From assembly GCA_030671745.1 (NCBI GenBank), contig DAOVHT010000018.1, forward strand, positions 1-14,251: a stretch of DNA of 14,251 bases. The letters are read 5' to 3'. The notes below the pieces were generated by a model. The model had not been told where the DNA came from and made no database searches. It worked only from the letters and a program-made list of their open reading frames with translations. Of the stretch, positions 1-12,000 are shown one piece after another (the first letter of the stretch is position 1; every line of letters begins with the position of its first letter). Made by a program: the position numbers and the translations under genes. This stretch comes from Candidatus Nanohaloarchaea archaeon (lineage in GTDB: Archaea; EX4484-52; GLR71).

Positions 1-3000
1 CACTGATGTATGAATCATTGTCTTCTGTCGGGGCGATAAATTCTATTGATGGATCAGTTGTGTCAACTGTTATAGTTCTTGTCTCGGTCTGATTAGTGTT
101 ACCCGATGTATCATTTGCCCATACATAATAGGTATAGGTACCATCTGCAAGGTCGGTCCTGTTTGAATAATCCACTCCTATCGTATAGTTTGTGCCATCC
201 CAATTGAGGATGGTCGTGTCTGGATTTGATTCAGTGATTGACCAGTTGAGGTATGTGTAGTTTTTAGTTATGTAGGTATTGTTGTCTGATGTCGGTGAGA
301 TAAATGTTATTATTGGTGCAACAGAATCATCTATATATGTCAATGTCCTTGTATCTGTCTGGTTTATGTTTCCTGCCAAATCCTGGGTATAGGCTGTGTA
401 GGTATAGGTGCCTTCATCCAGATTTGTAATGTTGGTTTCCAATCGGTACAGTCCGGCATTGTATGATGCATTGATCTCGGCTGGGGTGAGTGCGCGGTTC
501 CAAATCTTGACTTCGTCGATCGTGCCGTTGAAGTATGCAGGACCGGTATCATATCTTGATCCAAACCTAAATTGGGAGGTGCTATCAACAGAACTTGACT
601 CTGAAGATATACTGCTTGATGTCCCATAAGAAATTCCGTCAACATACCGGTACCCATTACCATCCCTGTCGAAGACAACAACAACATGGTGCCAATTAGA
701 ATCATTGATAAATGCACCATCTGCAACACTGTCAGAATAACTATCAGTATCTCGTATATGCCATGCAAGTCTCCCACCAATCATTCGCATATGGTATCCA
801 ACATTTGCTGGCGTTGCCAGATCACCACCCTTAGAAACGATAAAAGAACTATCTGATGTTTGAGTTTTTATCCAAGCATCAATACTAAAATCAATAAGTC
901 CCATATCAAGAATTGCAGGATCACCTACAGAAACATAATCATCACTGCCATCAAACTCTATTCCTTTACCGAACTTACCTGTTGTGTGGTTCGGACAAGT
1001 GGTACAGCTTCCATCGTTACCATAGCTTGACCAGTCGCGGAAGAATGTATTGTTCTCGCCGGATTCATTATTGAACCGCCACCAACCGACAAGGGAGTTG
1101 TTCCAGTCTACGAAGGCTGTGATGTTGTTCGCATCTGTTGCTGTGACGTTGATGTAGGTATAATCCTCGGTGATGTATGAATCATTGTCTTCTGTCGGGG
1201 GTACGAATCCTATTTGCGGATGGGTTGTATCGATTGTAACAGTTCTTGTCTCAGTCTGGTTCTCGTTGTCTGCGGTGTCGTTTGCCCAGACATAATAGGT
1301 GTAGATGCCGTCGGCAAGGCCGGTTATGTTTACTGAGCTGTTGGTCAGGGTCCAGTTGGTACCGTTCCAGTTCAAGATTGTCGTGTCAGGGTTTATCTCT
1401 GTTATTGACCAGTTGATGTAGGCGTAATTGTCGTTTATGTTGTCATTGTCTTCGGAAGTCTGGTCGATAAATTCTATCTGTGGATTGACTGTGTCGATTG
1501 TGAAATAGACTGAATCTGTCGTGTTGATGTTCCCAGTAGTGTCGTTGCACTGGAAGATTATATAGTACTGTCCATCTGCAAGAATGTCGGAGGCGTAGAA
1601 ATGCGTCTGCGTATCGTTTGACATCGTGATGTATGTGCCTTCTTCCGTGCCGAGGATTGTGTTTGGTTCGGTTGCGGTGTATTTGCGAAGCCTAATATCA
1701 TCAATATTACCATATATGCCAATACCGGCAGAGGTTCCGGAATTAAATATTAATGTATCTATTGTGCCCGCATTTGCTCGCTTTCCATTACCTAAATAAA
1801 CATTATCCAACCACGCTTCCATAGTACTGGCGGATTCGTCAAACGCAACACTATGCTTTTCCCATACTGCCTCTACTGCTGTAACTGAACCCCCACTGTA
1901 ATCAACATGTGCGGAACCGTTATTATGTTGTATGTATTCTGTTGTGACCATTATTACATTTCTATATACAAGGGTGGCTCCTGCAAGTAAATCCGATACG
2001 AAATATACTGTTCCGCTTGCGCGCCTTCTTGCATCATACTCAAGTATGCCTGACTGGTAATCAAATGTACGGTACAATTTACCCGCATGTGTCACCACCC
2101 CGGAATTATCATTAAGCTCTATGTTGTATGATGAGCCTGCTTTGTTATTCGTGGCAACTACAGCAGTTGCGTCTTCTGCAGTAAATCCTTGCAATGTGCC
2201 GTCCTCAAAATTCCAAAACTCTTCAAAAACTGCTGTTCCGTTGCTCTCTGTACTTGCATCAGCATTACCATAATACATATAGACATACCCGTTCGTGCCT
2301 GGTGCGACATAAGGCACCTTTGCCCAGATGAGAGCTTCCTCTGCTATCGAGTTCCATGATTCTATCCAATATGAAATGTTCTGTTCAGTTGAGCCGTTAA
2401 ACCATGTGAACCTTGTGTCGTTTCCGTCTGAGTTCGCCTTTGTGAAATTGAAGTTTGAGACTGTGAGGTTTACAAGAACCTGATAGTCTGTAAGGTTCTT
2501 GGAGTTAGCTGTGTTGTTGACTGTAATCTTTCTGCTGTGATTCCATGATGTTGACCATGACGGTCGTGTCGGGTGGTCCAGACTGTAGCCGCACCAGTCT
2601 CCGTCCCCGTCTAGTGTAGCATTGAACCAGATTGATTGGGAGTTGTATGTCTGATTGAATGGAGATTGGACTGTGATTGTCGGTGGGGTTGTGTCGATCG
2701 TCAGAGTTCTTATCTCTGTCTGGTTCTCGTTACCTAATGTGTCATTTGCCCAGACATAATAAGTATAGGTACCATCTGCAAGGTCGGTCCTGTTTGAGTA
2801 ATCCTGAGACATAGTAGAATTAGTTCCATTCCAGTTAAGGATGGTCATGTCTGGATTTGATTCAGTGATTGACCAATTGAGGTATGTGTAGTTTGTATTG
2901 ATATAGGTATTATTGTCTGATGTCGGCGAAATAAATGTTATGATTGGTGCAGCAGAATCATCTATATATGTCACAGTCCTTGTATCGGTCTGGTTTAAGT

Positions 3001-6000
3001 TTCCTGCCAGGTCCTGGGCATAGGCTGTGTATGTGTAGGTGCCTTCTGTCAGGTCTGTCATGTTTGCTTCAAGTCGGTAAAGTCCTGCATTGTAGGATGC
3101 GTTGATCTCTGCAGGGGTGAGTGCGCGGTTCCAGATCTTTATCTCATCTAATACCCCATCATATTTTTGTACATTACCTATATCATCACCAAAATGAATA
3201 TCATTTCCAGAATCACCGATTGTACCGCTATATGAAATATCTTTAACATCCGAACCATCAACATAAATGATAACACTTGTAGAATTCCAGGTAAATGTTA
3301 AATATGTCCAATTATTCAATGAGATAGAATCATCTGCAGTCAAAATAAATAATTCTGAAGAATCATATGCATATATTCTTGGTTTTCCGTTATTGAGTAA
3401 AACATTAAGACCTTTTGTTAAATAATAATGGCCAACTATACTATCTTCTACATCAAATGAATGCGGATATACCCAAAAAGAAACTGTTCCTGTTTCTCTT
3501 ATACCTAATTGTGAAATTGTTTTTTCTAACGGAATATAATCATTATTATTATCAAAGAGCATCGCTTTTCCGAAGTACCCTGTTGTGTAATCTGGACAAT
3601 TAGCTACCTCACAGGTCACCTCATTACTATAACTTGACCAGTCGCGGAAGAATGTATTGTTCTCGCCGGATTCATTGTTGAACCTCCACCAGCCAACAAG
3701 GGAGTTGTTCCAGTCTACGAACGCTGTGATGTTGTTTGCGTCTGTCGCTGTGACGTTGATTAAGGTGTAGTCTTCGTTGATGTATGAATCATTGTCTTCT
3801 GTCGGGGGTACGAATCCTATTGATGGGTCAGTTGTGTCAATTGTTACAGTTCTTGTCTCTGTCTGGTTCGTGTTGCCAAGGGTGTCATTTGCCCAGACAT
3901 AATAAGTATAACTGCCGTCAGCAAGACCTGTCCTGTTTGAGTAATCCTGTGACATAGTAGAATTAGTTCCATTCCAGTTAAGGATGGTCGTGTCTGGATT
4001 TGATTCAGTGATTGACCAATTGAGGTATGTGTAGTTTGTATGGATATAGGTATTATTGTCTGATGTCGGCGAGATAAATATTATTGTAGGTGCATCAGAA
4101 TCATCTATATATGTCACTATCCTTGTATCGGTCTGGTTTAAGTTTCCTGCCAGGTCCTGGGCATATGCTGTGTATGTGTAGGTGCCTTCTGTCAGGTCGG
4201 TCATGTTTGTTTCCAATCTGTAGAGTCCTGCGTTGTAGGATGCGTTGATCTCTGCGGGGGTGAGAGCGCGGTTGAAGATCTTGACCTCGTCGATAGTGCC
4301 GTTTAAGTTGTTTCCGAGAATTAAGTCATTTGTGTTTGTTGAAATTGCAGTCGAATAGTCGGTTGTCGTCTCTTCAACATCATTTACATACAGTTTCATC
4401 TGTGGTGTTTCTGCATCTTTATTGTAGGTCAAAGTGATATGGTTCCAGCCGGAAGATATCGGCGCGGTCATTGTCTCTCCATTTATTGTCGCGAATGTAG
4501 TGGTCGTGTTTGCGCCTAAAGAGTATGCGGTTGATTTTGAGAGTATGGATGATTGTGTTGGGGTTTGTTCTGCGCCGATTGTGTATGTTGCATCAGAACT
4601 TAATTGTAAGACAAGCTCTACTAATGATTCATAATCACCACGACTATTTGCATATACATCAACTCTAATAAACTTGTATGATGTGGCAGTTTCTCCTTCA
4701 AAATAGGTACTCTCTGATGGATACCAATCAGAATCATATGGATTTCCCGTTTGACCTATCGTTCCTTGTGCAGACATAATAGTATAATATGTTCCTCCAA
4801 GTGTATCTGCCCCCCTTACTTTAACTGTTCCTGTGTATTGATAGCTACTAACTCTTCTATCTGCAAAACGTATACCAGTAATCACATAGGGATTATCTAA
4901 TTCAAAAATTACATAATTCACATTTTCGGTATTACCAGTTTCTCCCCATTGGCAGAAATAAGTATCTGCAATACTGCCATCAAACAGTTTTAAATAATTT
5001 GTTGATTGTACTCCTGCATCATTAGATGTGACAGATACTATCAAATCATTAAATTGGAATCCATCAGTACTACTCCCTCCACTCAATCCATCATTACCAT
5101 AATACATCCAGATGGTCGTATTGCCGTCTGTCAAATTTGACTTTATCCAGACCTCGGCTGTCGTGCTGTCTGTCTTGTTCTCAATCCAATAAGGAACATA
5201 TGCGCCTGAGTCTGTGACGAAACGGATGTCGTCGAAGTTCGCGAGCATCTCCGGTTCGTATGTGATGTTCAGTTTGGTCTGGTAGTCGGTGAGTGCGCCC
5301 GAATGATTCAATGTTATCGATTTTCTTCTCATGAAGACATCTACGTTTCCGGAACTGTCTGATATTGCTGAATATGGATTAGGGGCGGTCTCTGCGCCGA
5401 AAGTCGTTGTCGGTTCGTTTGCGATGTATTTTCGGATGAATACATAATCGACACTATATAAATCATCAGTGCCTGCTGCAAAATACCCGAAATAATCATC
5501 CGTATTGGTTGAATCGTCAGTAAGTCCGGTAGCTGATTGCAATAGACTCTCCGCATCACTGTATAAGTAATGAGCATGACCACCAGTCTCATCAATTATC
5601 ACTTTGCTCTTATACCACGTTGATGAACTGACAGTTACAGAAGGATTTGACCTCAATACACTATCGATATACAACCGCATATCATTATTATACTGTGACG
5701 CAAACCACTGATAACCGACAGTATAATCCATAGGATTATCAGTTTTCGAGACATGCCGTCCATAATAATATGTAGATGTACCTGTGAACCGTTGTTCAAT
5801 CACATAATTATCTGATACTGATAGCTCTGAATTGTATCTGAGATAATTAAAACCGGCAGCATTCGGAGAGGACATCAACCCGCCCGAAACTGTCCAGGTG
5901 CCTGCCTGCTGAGTCCAAGCACTTAAATCTGTAAACCCATCACCGATCAAAAATGTATCAGTAATATTGCTATTAGCGCTCAAACTGCTGTTCCCATAAA

Positions 6001-9000
6001 ACATGTACACTGTATCTGAATTACCATCTATTATTCCATTCGGCAACTCTAACCAGATGTCAGCAGTACTACTGTCTGTCTTATTCTCGACCCAATAGTC
6101 GATGTATGTGCCACTGCCACCAGCACCAGTATTGAATCTGACATCACTGAAATCAGTGTTCATTGCGCTCTTGTACGGCACTGTGACTTTCACCTGATAA
6201 TCTGCGGGCGTTGCTGAACCGGTTGTGTTGATTGTCAATGGCTGTCGTCTCAAGAACTCAGAGGTTGTCCCTGTCGAATTGGATTTTGCTGTATACTTCT
6301 GGGTGTCATCTGCGCGGTCAAGGTAGAATGAATCAGTTCCATTTGTTGTCGGGTTGTTGATGTTGTTGTGGGTTGTTGATATGTGATCTGCGGAACGATT
6401 TACATCCGATATCCTTACCTCATGAATTTTATCATTATGGAAATTTTCAGCACCTGCATCAACATTATATGTCTTTGCCCGTCCTATTGTTAAAATATAA
6501 CTGCTTGCAGACTCCCAACTTCCATATGCAAATCCATCTGAACCTGAGAAAATTCCATTTTCGTACACATAACCAATATCATTACCATCAAAAGTATGTG
6601 CCATATATAGCTTCGAATTTCTTTTATCTACAGAAGGAGTAACACCAAAATCATTTCTTGTTGCGGGGTACCCATTTGCAGCAGACAGTGCCCAACTCTG
6701 CGAATATCCGTTATCACTACGTACACTATGTGTTCCTTCAAAAAAATAGCCTGAAGAAATTGCCCCATTCCAGAATGCATAATCTATTGAAAAAGTACCG
6801 GTCGTTTGCGTATTTAATATTTCTACCGTAGAAATCTCTTTTACAATATTAGATGAAATTTTAAAATAATCATCATCCCCATCGAAATCAATCGATTTAC
6901 CATATGTTCCATCAACTAAATCCTCAGAAGTCATTGAACCATAAGAGGTGCCATGATTACCATTTGATGTAGAATCTAATAATTGTGGTGCAGTACCAGA
7001 TGGATCATTGTTCATGTGCCAGACGCCGACATAATTTGCATCCCAGACCGCCTGACTGCCGTATGTCGAATCATTGGCAGGTTCGGTCAGTGAACTGTTG
7101 CCCCAGTACACATAGAACTGTGAATCTGTACCCGCTGTCGTATTGAATGGATAGTGCAGTACCACATCATCTGTATCATTGTAGTGCCATTCGATCTCTC
7201 TTGCGAGTGGTGTGCCGTCCAGTTTTGATAATCTGACATCTGCGCCATTCTCCTTTACACCGGGTAATCTTGTCCTGAGCATCAGTGGGATATCAGTTTC
7301 AGTCGTGACCATCGAGCCGTTGATGGTGATCAGTTTTCTTCTGGTCAGCTGTTCTCCGTTGATTGTGTATGTTGTTACGGCATCTGTGTCAACATTAACA
7401 TTCACCCATGCGGACACGGTAATCTGGTCTGTAATATCTAATGTACTATCATCAACAACAGTTACATAATCAATGCCGTCAAACTGCAATGCTTGGCCGA
7501 ATTTACCTGAGGTATGCGTTAGGTTAGAACTGTTGGTTCCATTGTTACCATAGCTTGACCAATCTCGGAAGAATGTGTTGTTCTCACCGGTCTCGTTGTT
7601 GAACCGCCACCAACCAATCAAGGAATTGTTCCAGTCGATGAAGGCTGTGATATCGTTTGTGTCTGTTGCGGTGACGTTGAGGTAGGTGTGGTTCTCGGTG
7701 ATGTATGAATTGTTGTCTTCTGTAGGATCTACAAATCCTATTGATGGATCTGTCGGGTCAGACTTCAGTGTCAAAGGCAGATAATCTATGTTTCCTGTCG
7801 CTAGGGCATATGCGCTTTCGCAGATGTCATCGCCGGTCGTGTCCCAGCAGATATCAGATTGACCAGTTGCATCTGGCTTGCCCCAGTAGTTCCCACCGAT
7901 GTAAGTTTTTCCGACAATGTTTGTGCCTGCAACTTTGGTGGTGTTCCAGGTGTTTGTGTAAGTAGTTCCTGTGAAACCTATGTTGTCTGTGTTGTTGAAC
8001 AGGTTGTTGTAGATTGAATTTCCAGAGGAGGAATCAATGTACATCCCGTAACTTTCACTTGCAGTGATTGTGCTGTTTGCGATGATGCTGCCGTTTGAAT
8101 GGTTTAGGTATAGACCGATGTAACTGTCTTCGATTGTGCTGTTGATTATGTATGTCGCATCTGTCTCTATGAAGAGGCCTTTGTGGTTCTCTGCGCCATC
8201 GTAACCTACCTCGCTTAGATGAGAATCGTTCAGGCTGAAATTGCTGCCTGCGTCCACGATGAAGAAGAAATGCGCGGTCGCATTACCGCCTGAGACATCG
8301 CCACCGTTTGTGATGTTCGAGTTATTGATTATGTACAGGGACCCGGTCGATGTCACGTTTATCCCGATTTCACCATCATAGGTCGTATTGAAATATTCTA
8401 TGCTGTTGTTTATGTAGGCGGTTCCTGAGATCGTGAAATTATTGTTGTGGATTATTGTATATCTTGAATCCTCTATCTTAAATGTTGCTCCCTGTTCAAC
8501 ATCAATCTCCTGAGCGTAAAGTGTCGTGTTTCTTAATGTTAAATATCCGTTTGTTGCATTTACTGTGATTTTACAATTAGCAGTTATTGTTGCATCTTCG
8601 TAAGTTCTTGTTGAATTTATATTACATGCGTCCGGAATATTCCAGTAGTATGGCGATTGTGAATCGATCGTTATTGTTCTTGTCGCGGTCTGGTTTGAGT
8701 TACCCAATGTATCATTTGCCCAGACATAATAAGTATAGGTGCCGTCAGCAAGACCTGTCCTGTTTGAGTAATCCTGAGACATAGTATAGTTGACGCCAGC
8801 CCATCTAAGGATTGTCGTGTCCGGATTCGCATCACTAATTGACCAGTTGAGGTATGCGTAATTTTCATTCAAGTATACATCATTATCTGATAAGGGAGAG
8901 ATGAATGTTATGGTCGGTGCATCATAATCCTCTATATATCTCAATGTCCTTGTCTCTGTTTGATTAACATTTCCTGCCAGGTCCTGGACGTAGGCTGTGT

Positions 9001-12000
9001 AGGTGTAGGTCCCTTCTGTCAGGTTGGTTATGTTTGTTTCCAATCTGTACAACCCTGCGTTGTAGGAGGCGTTGATCTCTGCGGGAGTGAGTATGCGGTT
9101 GAAGATTCGTACTTCGTCGATTGTGCCATTAAGTGATTGTCCGAACAGCAGGTCATCTGTGTTTGTTGTGATTGCGGTTGAATAATCTGCTGTTGTCTTA
9201 AGTGTAGTATCAACATAAAGTTTCAGCTCATCTGTACCGCCTGCATTCTTGTCATAAGTTAATGTTACAAGGTTCCAACCAGAAATTATTGGCGCGGTTA
9301 TTGTCTGGTAATTTATTGTCGCGAATGTATCGGTCGTGTTTGCGCCCAAGGAATATGCGCCTTCTTTTGATAGTATGGATGATTGGGCAGGTGATTGTTC
9401 TGCGCCAACTGAGTAGGTCGGTTCTGTTGAGGTGTACTTGCGGACAATTACATAATCAATTGCTATGTCTCCATCATAACCACCATCAATATAACCTGCG
9501 GATTTAAAATATAAATCACCATTATTCAACTCTGTATATCCCGCCAAAGAACCTTGAGATGCTCCATCATAAAAATGCTCAATATAAGTACCATTATTTA
9601 TATATTTATAAGTTATGAATGATTCTGTTTGTGTTACATAATCACGTTCTTTTTCAGTTTTGCCTAAATTCATAATCCTGAACGCTTGAAGATTACCTTG
9701 CCAATGGTACATGTGATAAGAACCCGAATCTCTCCCATCACTTTTATTTAAATACATCCCAAAGATGGCGTTATTTGTATCACCGATAAATTGAACTCTT
9801 GTTTCTAATATTTGCGCACCACTTTCATATATTTTAGATGTTAAACCACCTTGAAATGCTTCATCAAATGGTGCGTTCAATGTCAATACCCCACCACTTA
9901 TACTATATCCTGCACACCCTGTTATAGCATCCCATAAATTTAGATTTAAGTTAGCATCATTGAAATCATCATAAATCATCACTTTACTAACATTACTTTC
10001 ACTTGTCGCTATTGCATCTCCATAATACATATAGACTGTATTGTCACCGGATGACAGATTTGATTTGATCCAGACCTCGGCGGTTGCGCTGTCAGTCTTG
10101 CTTTCAATCCAGTAAGGTATGTATACGCCAGAATCTGTCACGAAACGGATGTCATCAAAGTTCGCGAGCATCTCGGATTCGTATGCGATGTTCAATTTGG
10201 TCTGGTAGTCTGTGAGTGCGCCTGTATGATTCAATGTGATTAATTTTCTTTTTGCGAATGAACTTATTGTTCCTATGTCATCAGAAATCGCCGAGTATTT
10301 GGACACATTAATAATGTTTACCCATGCAGATACTGTGATTGCATCTGTTAGATTAAGTGAAATGTCATCATCTATAGTTATGGAATCATTGCCGTCAAAC
10401 TGCAATGCTTTCCCGAATTTACCAGTGGTATATGTCGGGTCGGAACTGTTGGTTCCATTGTTGCCATAACTCGACCAATCACGGAAGAATGTGTTGTTCT
10501 CGCCGGTCTCGTTGTTGAACCGCCACCAACCGACAAGAGAATTGTTCCAGTCGATGAAAGCGGTCGTGTTGGTATCATCTGTGACGGTGACATTGATGTA
10601 GGTGTGGTTCTCGTTGATGTTTGAATTGTTATCTTCAGTCGGGGCGATGAATCCTATCTGTGGATTGGTCGTGTCAATGGTCAATGTCCTTGTCTCTGTC
10701 TGATCAGTGTTGCCTAATGTGTCATTTGCCCAGACATAATATGTATAGGTACCATCGGCAAGGTCGGTCCTGTTTGAGTAATCCTGAGACATAGTATAAT
10801 TAGTTCCATTCCAGTTAAGGATGGTTGTGTCCGGGTTTGATTCAGTGATTGACCAGTTGAGGTATGTGTGGTTTTCATTGAGGTAAGTATTATTGTCTGA
10901 TGTCGGCGAGATAAATGATATTGTTGGGGCAGCAGAATCATCTATATATGTCAATGTCCTTGTATCGGTCTGGTTTAAGTTTCCTGCCAGGTCCTGGGCA
11001 TAGGCTGTGTATGTGTAGGTGCCTTCTGCCAGGTCGGTTATGTTTGCTTCCAAACGGTAGAGTCCGGCGTTGTATGATGCATTGATCTCGGCTGGTGTGA
11101 GTATGCGGTTGAAGATTCGTACTTCGTCGATTGTGCCATTGAGTGATTGTCCGAACAGCAGGTCATCTGTGTTTGTTGTGATTGCGGTTGAATAATCATT
11201 TGTTGTTGCCTCAACATCGTTTACATACAGTCTCATCTGTTGCGTGCCTGCATCTTTGTCGTAAGTCAATGCGAGATGATTCCAACCGGAAATTATTGAC
11301 GCGGTCATTGTCTCTCCATTTATTGTCGCGAATGCGTTTGTCGTGTTTGCGCCTAGGGAGTATGCGCCGGATTTTGAGAGTATTGATGTCTGTGAGAGGG
11401 ATTGTTCTGCGCCGATTGTGTAGATCGGTTCGGTTGCTGTGTATTTGCGGACACGGAAATTGTCATACCTTGCAGCCTGGTGTGTGGCACCAAACCCAAA
11501 ATATTGCCCAGTATGTGCTTCGTCATTTGTATTGTTTCCCTGCCCATCAACTTCTATCTTATTAAATGTTGATGTTACTGTGTGTGATGTATGATACCAC
11601 ACATTCTCAGAGAATGACATACCTGTCGTTTCAGATACACCATAATCAGAATACAATTTTTGAAAGGCGTCTTCATAACCGCATCCCAATGATTCCCCTA
11701 TATTCGTGCTTGAATAAATACCAGATGAAAGTCCAATGTGGTCATACCACCTTGATATTGAATCGTATATATCTCCACCAGTTATCATCAGTACGTCATA
11801 TTCTGCAATATATGGTAATGTCAATTGATTTTTATATACTACAAACGCGGGGTTTACGCCAATAGGGTTCCCAAGATCTATCCGTAATGTATCGTCTTCT
11901 ATACCTATGAACCTATATGCTGAATCTGGCGCTTGATTGTACATACTCCAATTTGTGTCAGTGTCGAATGTTTCGAATGCATCAAACACAGCAGCACTAT

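Noticed and set aside
364..780. A 138-codon minus-strand open frame overlapping the main frame, with other minus-strand frames in the same phase (5341-5595, 9028-9216, 10378-10593).
   Set aside because: They lie in the +1 phase over LamG, DUF2341 and Ig coding sequence. Their translations have no domain resemblance and simply follow the repeat of the real frame.
2..1140. Regularly spaced similar blocks that might suggest a CRISPR array or non-coding tandem repeat.
   Set aside because: Repeat units are hundreds of bases, imperfect, in frame, and translate to Ig and LamG domains.
7212..7469. Plus-strand open frames such as 7212-7469, 9262-9507, 11182-11565 and 11933-12443.
   Set aside because: All are antisense to well-recognised LamG, DUF2341 or ConA coding sequence. 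Several recur because the underlying domains are repeated; no independent gene features were seen.
9430..10010. AT-rich stretch that could be an intergenic region or promoter; also 3130-3560 and 12360-12900.
   Set aside because: The main frame passes through without stops and joins domain flanks on both sides in the same phase. These are cores of ConA-like or LamG domains.
7394..10534. Broken LamG halves as evidence of a decaying pseudogene.
   Set aside because: Both halves are present, in frame, and complementary on either side of intact cassettes, and the same split recurs in more than one copy. This fits nesting, not decay.
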